Shown here in pieces: positions 1 to 7,664 of a DNA stretch of 51,215 nucleotides. Position numbers and translations under genes: made by a program. The DNA is taken from positions 1-51,215 of the IMG/VR virus record IMGVR_UViG_3300035698_028037; one strand, 5' to 3'. Position 1 is the stretch's first letter. Each line of letters opens with the position of its first letter. This stretch comes from a virus. The notes beneath the pieces are model-generated. The model did no database searches. It was not told where the DNA came from and saw nothing but the letters and a program-made list of their open reading frames with translations.

Positions 1-127
1 ATCTCAGTGTAGCTATCTAGTTTGTCTATGATAGCCTGTGCTTCTGAGTCAATGTGGCCATCATCATCGATGACCTTGTCCAGATCTATGGCCACATAGT
101 CATCTTCCTCTGAAAATACAAAACCAG
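1..127. repeat. Terminal direct repeat, left copy
   Basis: These 127 bases are identical to 51089-51215. The repeat lies inside the primase-polymerase gene, whose reading frame is continuous across the join, so the unit genome is 51,088 bp. A length of 127 equals a common maximum assembler k-mer, so the repeat is more likely an assembly overlap of a circular contig than a biological terminal repeat. Confidence 0.95.
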
Positions 128-305
128 GCCCTATACCCTTTCGTTTCTTGATAGCTAAACGAGCATCCTCAAATGAGTGCCATGTAGATGGATCACTCGT
201 ACTGGCATGCTCGAAGGTCGTTGCATTACGAGGATGCTTGTCCTCTCGGTATATGACCCATTGATCGAGCTTCTTCAGCTCGTCAGGAATGCCATCTAAA
301 TTCAT
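1..305 (-). CDS. Primase-polymerase, N-terminal part (gene split by the window ends)
   Basis: Reading leftward from the ATG at 305-303, this segment continues across the join into 49969-51088 and gives a 474-residue protein. The first 70 residues begin MNLDGIPDELKKLDQWVIYR, contain STSDPSTWHSFEDA, and lead into GPGFVFSEEDDYVAIDLDKV. This is the N-terminal pattern of NrS-1-type phage primase-polymerases (archaeo-eukaryotic primase fold); the acidic residues of the AIDLD stretch are expected metal ligands. The gene is the last of the long leftward operon. No strong Shine-Dalgarno precedes the start (only GAG), so initiation may be coupled to the upstream gene that ends near 362. Family assignment is from motifs only. 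Confidence 0.85.
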   Translation of the reverse strand, partial: MNLDGIPDELKKLDQWVIYREDKHPRNATTFEHASTSDPSTWHSFEDARLAIKKRKGIGPGFVFSEEDDYVAIDLDKVIDDDGHIDSEAQAIIDKLDSYTE

Positions 306-361
306 CAGTCAGGCTCATATATCCGTTTAATCCAGTTCAGATTCTCCTCTGGAGTAATAGA

Positions 362-517
362 TCAGTCTGGGCTTCCATCATCTTCTAAGACGACGGTCTC
401 TCCTCCTTTTCTCTCTTCTATCAGAGCAGCCAGTAACAAGGCATAATTCCTGAGATCTGCTACCTTCTGCTTCAAGCCCTCTCCGAATTCAGCATTCCAG
501 CACCAGATGAACCTGTC
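362..517 (-). pseudogene. Out-of-frame C-terminal continuation of the 489-725 gene
   Basis: This 51-codon stretch has no start codon of its own and follows a TAG in its frame at 520-518. It reads AEFGEGLKQKVADLRNYALL and then LAALIEERKGG before a TGA at 364-362. This matches the expected C-terminal helix pattern (K..D..NY..LL..LI) of the family of the upstream gene, which stops prematurely after an unrelated tail. A single-base (+1) shift near 517-521 would join the two into about 120 residues. It could be an assembly indel, a real mutation or programmed frameshifting; the sequence alone cannot decide. Confidence 0.6.
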
Positions 518-725
518 CTAGCACAGCCTTCCTAATAGAGTGAAAGTGCTTTGTCATTAGTGTGAGGCAATAGTGCTCGGGGGAGAGGTTCACCATATTA
601 CCAGCATCTCCGAAGTTGCTCAACCGGTCTTCGTCGGTAGCATATTCAGTTTTCTTGACTCCCAGGAGCATGTTCTCATGATCATCAAACTCCTGCTTCA
701 GCTTCTTAAAATCCTCTACCTTCAT
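489..725 (-). CDS. DUF1599-like phage protein, prematurely terminated
   Basis: The protein has 78 residues. Its central sequence (GVKKTEYATDEDRLSNFGDA, then MVNLSPEHYCLTLMTKHFHS) resembles the phage family annotated as DUF1599/nucleotide-modification-associated. In that family the pattern is K..DY...DDRL.NF..A followed by a MTKH motif. Function is unknown; the family tends to occur in nucleotide-metabolism neighbourhoods. The start overlaps the stop of the upstream helicase gene (ATGA at 725-722), implying translational coupling. The last 10 or so residues look unrelated to the family, and the missing C-terminus is present in another frame at 362-517. Family naming is from memory of the motif. 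Confidence 0.6.
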   Translation of the reverse strand: MKVEDFKKLKQEFDDHENMLLGVKKTEYATDEDRLSNFGDAGNMVNLSPEHYCLTLMTKHFHSIRKAVLGQVHLVLEC

Positions 726-2233
726 CTACGATCCTCCTCTCCATTCTCCACGTAATATAGCTCTTCCTTCGCTCTAGTGATAGCTACATATCGAAGATTA
801 TTCTCTTGGCGTATCTGCCATGATTGCATAGCCCATCTGCTCGGCATTAGACTGGGCATATGAATGAATACCCTAGGCCACTCTAACCCTTTGGCCTTAT
901 GAATTGTGCTGAGAGTAAGCAGCCCCCCTCCGCTATTCTGGAAGATCTGATTGATCTGCTCTACCAACCTTGGGATGGTTCTATCATCCTCAGGTAGATG
1001 CGCTATGATTGCGGATAGAGAGGCCACCTTGTCGTCTATACTCTGAGCTTTGGCATCTTTGCCCTCTCTCAGGAGTCTACCTACCTCACGATTCAAATAG
1101 GCCTCGAGCTTATCTCTTAGGTCTTCCACATCTCTGGCCTTCATAGTATTCACGAGATGGATTAGTCCCTTGCCTATATCTCTGCCAAGGATCTTACACC
1201 CTCTACCCTGAGCTATCATCTTGTATGCTAGGTTGATAAGAGGTGCAGTATTGCGGCAGAGGATCACATCATCATTGTTGGGAGGAGTTGTGGCATAGTC
1301 CGTGAATTCTACTATGCCTTCGGGAGCGGTCTCAGATGACTCTATGTGAGGCACCGATTTCTGAGCTTCCTCTACGACTCTCTTGGAGCTTCTATAGCAT
1401 ATTGATAGTGGCAGCTCGGTGCAGTCAAACTCAGAGGCTATGAGTTCCATCGCATCTGAATCTGCTCCCGTGAAGCCGTATATGGCTTGATGAGAATCTC
1501 CTACTGCCACTAGCCTACCATCCTGAGCCAGCATCATCTTGGCTAAGGCTCTCCTCACCCCGTTCGTATCCTGAGCCTCATCCACGAATACCCAATCGAA
1601 TGTGAATGTCCTTAGCTGCCTGAGCACTGGCATATAGATCATGTCATCGAAGTCGATCACATATCCTGCTGAGCTTATGGACTCGGCTAGGACAGACCGA
1701 GCATAGCTGATGGCCATTTCCCTATGCTCATAATCTATGTCCACATCGAAGTGATCTATCATTTCCTGCCATGATTTAGTATCGTTTGGAATCAAACAGC
1801 TGATCCCTCGCTGTTTCGCTAGGCTAACTAGATGGACTACTGCGTCTCCGTAATCAGATTGGGCTCTCAGATCCATAATTGATCGGACTATCTGACGCAC
1901 TTTCTTCTCATCTACCTTGCAATTGGGACATTGCCGCTTCCATATCCTCAATCCGGCTGAATGAAACGTAGATGCCTGAGCGTGGCTAGGAATCCTGGAT
2001 TTGAGTTCATCTGCGATTGATCGATTGAATGCCAAGAACAGAGAGGTCTCAGTAGAGGGAATAAGGCTGAGTGCATGGATTATCGAGGTCGTCTTGCCTG
2101 ATCCGGCTACGGCTTCGATAATTGCTGATCCGAATCCATGGGCTACCCAATCAAAGAGTGCCTGTTGGTATCTGCTCGGAGTGAATATGGATTCGGGGAT
2201 CTTCTCTCCTAAATCTATCTTGACTCTCACCAT
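722..2233 (-). CDS. UvrD/Rep-like superfamily 1 DNA helicase
   Basis: This 503-residue ATP-dependent DNA helicase is expected to unwind phage DNA during replication or recombination. The Walker A motif AVAGSGKTT lies near residue 42. Other visible motifs are Ia (FLAFNRSIADEL), II (VFVDEAQD), III (VAVGDSHQAIYGFTGA), IV-type (SICYRSS), V (STIHKAKGLEW) and VI (YVAITRAKEELY). It is compact for UvrD (about 700 residues), as is common in phages. AGGAGGGAG upstream of the ATG at 2233 is a clear ribosome site. A second helicase of the same superfamily is encoded at 11536-13077; the two are not close copies. Confidence 0.93.
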   Translation of the reverse strand: MVRVKIDLGEKIPESIFTPSRYQQALFDWVAHGFGSAIIEAVAGSGKTTSIIHALSLIPSTETSLFLAFNRSIADELKSRIPSHAQASTFHSAGLRIWKRQCPNCKVDEKKVRQIVRSIMDLRAQSDYGDAVVHLVSLAKQRGISCLIPNDTKSWQEMIDHFDVDIDYEHREMAISYARSVLAESISSAGYVIDFDDMIYMPVLRQLRTFTFDWVFVDEAQDTNGVRRALAKMMLAQDGRLVAVGDSHQAIYGFTGADSDAMELIASEFDCTELPLSICYRSSKRVVEEAQKSVPHIESSETAPEGIVEFTDYATTPPNNDDVILCRNTAPLINLAYKMIAQGRGCKILGRDIGKGLIHLVNTMKARDVEDLRDKLEAYLNREVGRLLREGKDAKAQSIDDKVASLSAIIAHLPEDDRTIPRLVEQINQIFQNSGGGLLTLSTIHKAKGLEWPRVFIHMPSLMPSRWAMQSWQIRQENNLRYVAITRAKEELYYVENGEEDRR

Positions 2234-2309
2234 TTTCTCTCCCTCCTGCCCGAGATAATGTCCGCAAACATCCTATTACATCTAGACATAGTTGTAAATA
2301 ACCAATTTC

Positions 2310-4820
2310 TCATACGGACTGGAGGTTACCCCACGATTCACCATATTTGATATCGACTGGGCCGAATGGGACTTTCGTTTCGAAATCAAGATGATTCTCC
2401 ATAGTGTCTTTCATCACCAATGCTGCTTCTCGTAGAGCCTCCTTCTCGATGAGTATCATGATACTATCATGGATCTGAGACCATCTCATGTATCTCATTC
2501 CTAACTCATCGAATCTCTGGCACGTCTTATAATATGCTCTGAATGTCATATCGCTCACGCTACCCTGGATAGGCATATTCACAGCCTGACGTTGAACTTC
2601 TGATCTCTGCTTCTTATCAGCGATCAAGCTAAATCGGCGCTTGCGACCATATAAAGATTGCACCTCATGCGTGAGCAAGACCTGCATCTTCATATTAGAT
2701 ATCCACCACTTGGCTGCTGGCATGATGCTCATCAGTCTATCTATTAGATGTTGAGCCTCCTTTTCAGATACACCTAATTGTGGAGCTAGGCCCTTAGCTC
2801 CTCTTCCGTATATGACTCCGAATACGATTGTCTTAGCTGCTCTACGTTTAATCTCCTTTTCCTCTTTAGATAGAGCATTCCACTCATCATCAGACAATCC
2901 ATATAATTGCTTGGCTACTGCCTCATGGATATCTCGTTCACAAATAGCTTGGATGAGATTATCATCCTTAGCGTAATGGCCAAGCATCCTGACCTCTGCC
3001 TGAGGATAATCCCCATATAGGATGAGGAAGCCAGGATCAGAAATATATATATCCTTTATGTCGTTATCACGAGGAGTGCCATGTAGATTCGGATTCGATG
3101 ATGATTGCCTGCCTGTCACAGTACCATGCAAACGCACGCTCGGCCTTATTCTACCGTCTTCCCACATCGAATCTCGTAGACCCTTGAAATAGGTGCCATA
3201 TTTCTTGCTTAGAAGACGATGCCTGACCATGAGCCTAGGATAATCGTGCTTCTGCGCCAACCAGAACAACATATATGTGCTTGTGGATCGAGAGGACATT
3301 CCTTCGAACGTGTGAACCGATTGTGTATGCCAGTATTCCTGAGCCTCGGGATCCTCTACACTTCGTATTTCGTCTAATAGAGTGATCTTATCTATGGTAT
3401 CTAGAGTGCCTCCTCCCATTTGATCTAATTCGAGATTACCCTCGCTCTTCTCACCATAGAGGTATTCTGCTACCTGTTTGGGGCTATTCGGATTTATGTC
3501 TTCTGCACCAGGGAAACCCCTCATTTGTTCTTCTATATCATTGATCTCCCTTAACCACTTATCGCCATTAGCCTCCAAGCGATCTTTGTCCACGAGCATA
3601 CCTGACATATATTGCTTCGTGAAATGGCCTGCTGCTGGCATCAGGAGATTGGTCATGACACTAATGTCTGTGTCATCCATTTCACTACGGAGATCATCTG
3701 TGAGTCTGCGAGTATAGTCTGCATCCGTAGCATTATAGGTTAGTAATTCCTCACGGTCTATGGATTTGACGTCCTTGATCTTATCTCCCATCTTATATGT
3801 AGGAGACTTATAATATGAGACAGCTAGCCTCTCTAGATCATGAACCCCTTTGCGTTCATCAAGGACATAGGACGCGAGCATAGTATCCCATTGATACTTC
3901 GGGCTTATTCCTTCTTGATATAGCCAGGGGATATCGAACATTCCGTTATGGAATGAGCATGAATGCGCGGACAATATGTCATTGAATCTTATCTTAAACT
4001 CTGGATGATCTCGGATAAGATCCCAGTCGAATGCTACTGCCGTCTCCCCTTTCCATGATAAGGCACATGATACTATATCCTTGCCAAGATATCGAAGGCC
4101 ATCTGTCTCAAGATCCACTGCTATTATACTATCAGAGGGTAGCGTCTCTAGGCGATCTAATAGCGCACTCATTCGTCTCATATTATGAGCAGATATGGTG
4201 ATATAAAAGTCTAATGGAGCTTCTATGGAGACAGGACCACCCTTGTAGATCTCTAAAGCCGTATCGAGATCTGAACATAGATCGGGGAAGCCATCGTTGA
4301 ATCTTAGTATGGCAGAAGGATGAATAGAGGAGATCATCACGCACTCATGCCCTGAGATATCTATGATCTTCGGCTTGCCTCTGGCCTTCCCTATAGCCTC
4401 CGTCTTGCTAGTGATAGCCAGATGGCCGAATTTCCCTAGGGGCATAACGATCTTCGGTTTGATCTTAGCCAGCTCATGAAAAAGCCGCTCACGGCAGCAT
4501 TTTATCTCCTTTGATGATGGATCCCTATTTTTGGGAGGCCTGCACATGACAGAGTTGGTATAGTATATCCTCTCGACTTCTACTCCAACCTCAGTCATAG
4601 TCCGTCTGAGTAGCTGACCTGATCTACCAACAAATGGCTTACCCTTCTTTACCTCATCTGATCCTGGAGCCTCTCCTACTACAGCTATGTAACCTTGGCC
4701 GTCACCAGATGGAGGTACTAAGGGCTCATCTTCAAGAGTGCATTCTGAGCATTTAGCGTATGGTAACTTCACGATGGATTGCTCCTCATGAGAGGGCAGG
4801 TTCGGATTCCATGATAGCAT
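2310..4820 (-). CDS. Fusion: family 4 uracil-DNA glycosylase + family A DNA polymerase
   Basis: This 836-residue replicative polymerase has three modules. Residues 1-200 are a family 4 uracil-DNA glycosylase: paired cysteines in KCSECTL, the motif VVGEAPG...KPFVGRSGQLL, further cysteines in SVMCRPP and IKCCRE (four Fe-S ligands), and motif 2 IHPSA. Residues about 205-390 are a 3'-5' exonuclease: VDLETDG (exo I), FHNGMFD (exo II), YNATDAD (exo III). The rest is the polymerase: motif A GDYPQAEVRM, motif B RRAAKTIVFGVIYG, motif C QIHDSIMIL. All catalytic acids are present. There is no 5'-3' exonuclease domain. A glycosylase-like domain fused to a polymerase is also reported, as I recall, for SPO1-type phages. 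The fusion suggests uracil surveillance at the fork. Confidence 0.93.
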   Translation of the reverse strand: MLSWNPNLPSHEEQSIVKLPYAKCSECTLEDEPLVPPSGDGQGYIAVVGEAPGSDEVKKGKPFVGRSGQLLRRTMTEVGVEVERIYYTNSVMCRPPKNRDPSSKEIKCCRERLFHELAKIKPKIVMPLGKFGHLAITSKTEAIGKARGKPKIIDISGHECVMISSIHPSAILRFNDGFPDLCSDLDTALEIYKGGPVSIEAPLDFYITISAHNMRRMSALLDRLETLPSDSIIAVDLETDGLRYLGKDIVSCALSWKGETAVAFDWDLIRDHPEFKIRFNDILSAHSCSFHNGMFDIPWLYQEGISPKYQWDTMLASYVLDERKGVHDLERLAVSYYKSPTYKMGDKIKDVKSIDREELLTYNATDADYTRRLTDDLRSEMDDTDISVMTNLLMPAAGHFTKQYMSGMLVDKDRLEANGDKWLREINDIEEQMRGFPGAEDINPNSPKQVAEYLYGEKSEGNLELDQMGGGTLDTIDKITLLDEIRSVEDPEAQEYWHTQSVHTFEGMSSRSTSTYMLFWLAQKHDYPRLMVRHRLLSKKYGTYFKGLRDSMWEDGRIRPSVRLHGTVTGRQSSSNPNLHGTPRDNDIKDIYISDPGFLILYGDYPQAEVRMLGHYAKDDNLIQAICERDIHEAVAKQLYGLSDDEWNALSKEEKEIKRRAAKTIVFGVIYGRGAKGLAPQLGVSEKEAQHLIDRLMSIMPAAKWWISNMKMQVLLTHEVQSLYGRKRRFSLIADKKQRSEVQRQAVNMPIQGSVSDMTFRAYYKTCQRFDELGMRYMRWSQIHDSIMILIEKEALREAALVMKDTMENHLDFETKVPFGPVDIKYGESWGNLQSV

Positions 4821-4845
4821 TTCCGAACCTAGCGATATAATACAC

Positions 4846-5949
4846 TTAGATCATGATAGATCTTTCATTCGCTATCATAGTAACGGGTATGAGCGTATAT
4901 CTGTTTATCATTTGTGCTATCCTAGATACGGCCATCTCATTCCAATATATGAATTCATATATCGGAATGATCTTCCGAGACATTTCATCTTGAGCTGGAA
5001 TAGATCCATGAGGATCTCCCTTATATCCTGTGCATATGGCTAATTCATTGAGGCATTGAAGCGCATCCACCTTACATAGAGCTATCTCTGTGATACCTGA
5101 GACTCTAATGGCATAGCCTAGCGCAGGTAGATCGAGCCAGCCTATCCGTCTAGGCCTTTTGGTATTGGTGCCATATTCGTTACCCTGATCTCTGATAAGA
5201 CCTCCGGTCGCTTCCTCGATCTCTGTAGGGAGCGCCCCAGCCCCTACCCTGGTGATATATGGCTTGACCACGCCAATGATCTTCCTTACCATCTTAGGAG
5301 AGACTCCAAGGCTATGACAAGCTGCTGCGGCAGTACATGCTGACGATGTGACGAACGGATATCCCCCATGATCAATGTCTAGCATAATGCCGTGAGCCCC
5401 CTCTACCAGACAGAAACTATGATTATGCAAGGAGGTATCACAGATATTAGCCTTACGACGTATGTTAGGATAGGCACTGAGATTTACATCGCATAGTCGG
5501 AAATTGCTCCTGGAGTATTTGTCCGCATACGCAGGCCCATTCCCACTCAATGTCGTCCCTATTGGGTTCTCTCGCTCTTCCTCTTCAGAAACATCTTGAT
5601 CTCTGTGGGCTTGCGTCTTTATATGACATCGACCGTCGATATGGAGAGTCCATTCCTTAGGTTTGTCATAAAGCTTGATCGCATCCTCTACTCTCTCTAT
5701 TTCTCTATCCAATCTGGTTAGGTCTATCATGCACCCTCTAGCTATCACACAGTGCATGCCATGCATTGATCCTATAGGCACCTGATTGAATGCAAACTTG
5801 TCTCCATTTTTGAACATCACTGTATGACCTGCATTGTCACTACCGTTGACTCTAGCGCAGGAATCATATATGCCTGTCGAGCATAGGTAATCTACGATGC
5901 GTCCCTTACCTTCATCTCCGAATTGTGCTCCGAGTACTATGTCGAACAT
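4846..5949 (-). CDS. Adenylosuccinate synthetase family protein (PurA/PurZ-like)
   Basis: This 367-residue GTP-dependent ligase family member joins aspartate to a 6-oxopurine nucleotide. The GTP loop GAQFGDEGKGR keeps the catalytic Asp (D12), and NAGHT keeps the catalytic His (H42). Also visible are IGTTLSGNGPAY, MLDIDHGGYPFVTSS, TRVGAGALPTEI, GNEYGTNTKRPRRIGWLD and the base-recognition motif CKVD. It is about 60 residues shorter than bacterial PurA. The hairpin before NAGHT reads NGSD instead of the usual GGHN/GGP-type sequence. Phage PurZ enzymes making 2-aminoadenine DNA are homologues; the phiVC8-type, as I recall, replaces the catalytic Asp by Ser, which is not the case here. Substrate (IMP or dGMP) is therefore open. 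GGGGTGA precedes the ATG. Confidence 0.85.
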   Translation of the reverse strand: MFDIVLGAQFGDEGKGRIVDYLCSTGIYDSCARVNGSDNAGHTVMFKNGDKFAFNQVPIGSMHGMHCVIARGCMIDLTRLDREIERVEDAIKLYDKPKEWTLHIDGRCHIKTQAHRDQDVSEEEERENPIGTTLSGNGPAYADKYSRSNFRLCDVNLSAYPNIRRKANICDTSLHNHSFCLVEGAHGIMLDIDHGGYPFVTSSACTAAAACHSLGVSPKMVRKIIGVVKPYITRVGAGALPTEIEEATGGLIRDQGNEYGTNTKRPRRIGWLDLPALGYAIRVSGITEIALCKVDALQCLNELAICTGYKGDPHGSIPAQDEMSRKIIPIYEFIYWNEMAVSRIAQMINRYTLIPVTMIANERSIMI

Positions 5950-5987
5950 TATTCACCCCACAGATGATATTGCCCAATAGAGCTTCA

Positions 5988-6221
5988 CTAGGAAGGTCGT
6001 GTCTCAGGATCCTCCGGCTTTGCCTTCCTGAACCAATACTGTGTGATATTTGTATTCAACGTGATCAAGGCTCCAGTTACCACTGATACTCCTGCTGTCG
6101 CTATCACACTAGCAGTATCAGGGTCAACCGCTGCATTTCTGACCACGATCACGCAGAATACAGCCCAGGCCATCAGTGCTCCCAGCATCACGAACGAGTA
6201 TGCCCACTTCATCTTGTCCAT
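5988..6221 (-). CDS. Small two-helix membrane protein (possible holin)
   Basis: This 77-residue protein has two predicted membrane helices, near residues 7-28 (SFVMLGALMAWAVFCVIVV) and 37-56 (TASVIATAGVSVVTGALITL). A short charged tail (FRKAKPEDPETRPS) follows. GTAGGAGGT lies 9 bases before the ATG. It sits directly downstream of the cysteine-peptidase-like gene. Size, topology and that neighbour are compatible with a holin, but no holin family is recognised and a membrane-anchored accessory role is equally possible. Confidence 0.7.
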   Translation of the reverse strand: MDKMKWAYSFVMLGALMAWAVFCVIVVRNAAVDPDTASVIATAGVSVVTGALITLNTNITQYWFRKAKPEDPETRPS

Positions 6222-6235
6222 CGTATATCAACCTC

Positions 6236-6934
6236 CTACAACATTAGATCAAGAACTTCTGATCGAGGTTCTGTCCCATTACGAGCTGCCATTTCGTGAA
6301 TCCATGGACAATTATCAAGGGCTGTCTGTATCACCCAGTCAACCGGATACTCGCTTCCATTCTGAGGTTCCATAAACCTCAATATAGGTTCAGATTTCGT
6401 CGGTTCGACCATATAGTTAATGCCATGATAGCCTACTGGAGTTGCCACGATAATCATGTTGCTGCTGATACCCCACCATGACTCGTGATACGCTACCTGC
6501 CCACCGAGTGCTCTGGCGAACCATTCACAATCATGCAACTCCGGTATGTATTCGTGCGTATGTATCTCACTCCAGATTAATAGAGCCTTTAGGCTCTCGA
6601 AGTCTGTCCCTCTGAAGTGGCCACTACCAAGCTTGATCTTATTGGCATTCACCACGTCGATACCGAACTTGTCTACGACGACCTGGGTAATCTTGAGAGC
6701 AGACAGTGATCCTAGGATATTCGGAGGTGGAGGCAAGGATCGAACGTTAGCAGCCTGACAGGTTGATGCCATCTCTCTATAGGCATCACGTTCAGCAGTC
6801 CTATCCTGTACTGTTCTCTGGAGATGGACTATCTCTAGGTTACGTCTATTCGCTCCTGATTCTAGGCCTTTGACGTCTGTCCGAAGTTTTCGTAGTTCCT
6901 GTTCCCTTTTAATGCAATACACTAGGGGATTCAT
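6236..6934 (-). CDS. Cysteine peptidase/transglutaminase-like protein with N-terminal coiled coil
   Basis: This is a 232-residue protein. Residues 8-55 form a predicted coiled coil rich in R, E and L. The C-terminal half has ordered Cys, His and Glu/Asn motifs: LHDCEWFA (C136), GYHGINYMVE (H170) and RFMEPQNG (E189, N192). This order resembles transglutaminase-like/papain-fold peptidases of phages (D.NDC..FA, then GH..N, then EPQ). Such proteins have been suggested to act on cell wall or host protein, but the substrate is unknown. The gene overlaps the end of dpdA by 26 bases and has AAGGAGG before its start. As no lysozyme or amidase was recognised in the genome, it is a candidate lysis or entry hydrolase. 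Confidence 0.6.
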   Translation of the reverse strand: MNPLVYCIKREQELRKLRTDVKGLESGANRRNLEIVHLQRTVQDRTAERDAYREMASTCQAANVRSLPPPPNILGSLSALKITQVVVDKFGIDVVNANKIKLGSGHFRGTDFESLKALLIWSEIHTHEYIPELHDCEWFARALGGQVAYHESWWGISSNMIIVATPVGYHGINYMVEPTKSEPILRFMEPQNGSEYPVDWVIQTALDNCPWIHEMAARNGTEPRSEVLDLML

Positions 6935-7655
6935 GTACTTCCTCCTTCCATATACGGATATTCCTGCTCAAAAGTTTATTATTAAGGGTTATGTCTAGAT
7001 CGAGTTTCACGTCAGGACGTCCGATCTTCATCTCTTGGCCTATCTGCGCGTATAGGGTCGAAATGCTGCTATCAACACCCTCTACACGATCTGGAAATAA
7101 CCTATTTATCTCAGCCATCTCCCTTCTGACTCCAGTATAGCCAAGTAGATGGATACGCACGTTCCTCAGAAGATTCAGATTAGAAATGATGTCTAGAGCC
7201 CATATCCTAGAAGGAAATAGGTCAGGCACTATGAACTTTGAGATCCCGATGGTATCTACTCCCCAGGAGCACATCTCAACGGCGCATGACGTCCACTCAT
7301 CTATATTCTTGCCATGAGGTACGCCCATGAGATTAAGAGTGGGCATCATCCTGTTTGCTTTCGTGAATGCCTCATGTGAGAGGCGCATAGTTGCCTCTGC
7401 ATCATGGATGACATCAGGCAATACCATCTCTTGGCAGCCTAGCATCCTTACCACAGATAACAGAGAATCGATCTTCATAGGGACTCCATTCTCAGCTGCA
7501 CCGTTATCTAGGATAACGAACTTGCCTCCTCGAACCTGCTTTCTGAAGAAGAATTCATAGGCCCAATTATTCATTTGATGCGCTAGGCATAAATGATATT
7601 CCTCTCCATTCTCCATCCATAGGTGGGCCGTCGGAAGGATAGTTGCGATTTTCAT
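6909..7655 (-). CDS. dpdA: DNA guanine transglycosylase (phage DpdA)
   Basis: This 248-residue paralogue of tRNA-guanine transglycosylase is expected to swap guanine in phage DNA for a 7-deazaguanine base. Diagnostic motifs are VILDNGAAENG (D50, the counterpart of the TGT substrate-site Asp), LPDVIHDA, MGVPHGKNIDEW, TIGISKF, HLLGYTG and GVDSSIST (D195, likely nucleophile). The length fits short phage-type DpdA rather than the large bacterial dpd-island enzyme. AAGGGGG lies before the ATG at 7655. The folE, queD, queE and queD-like genes lie upstream in the same operon, separated only by nrdJ. The subfamily (DpdA1-DpdA4) cannot be fixed by eye. Confidence 0.88.
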   Translation of the reverse strand: MKIATILPTAHLWMENGEEYHLCLAHQMNNWAYEFFFRKQVRGGKFVILDNGAAENGVPMKIDSLLSVVRMLGCQEMVLPDVIHDAEATMRLSHEAFTKANRMMPTLNLMGVPHGKNIDEWTSCAVEMCSWGVDTIGISKFIVPDLFPSRIWALDIISNLNLLRNVRIHLLGYTGVRREMAEINRLFPDRVEGVDSSISTLYAQIGQEMKIGRPDVKLDLDITLNNKLLSRNIRIWKEEVHESPSVLH

Positions 7656-7664
7656 TCGTCCCCC

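Noticed and set aside
4846-5949. Full Z-genome (2-aminoadenine) claim
   Set aside because: The PurA-family enzyme keeps the catalytic Asp, and no DatZ or MazZ-like gene was seen; only an open question is kept.
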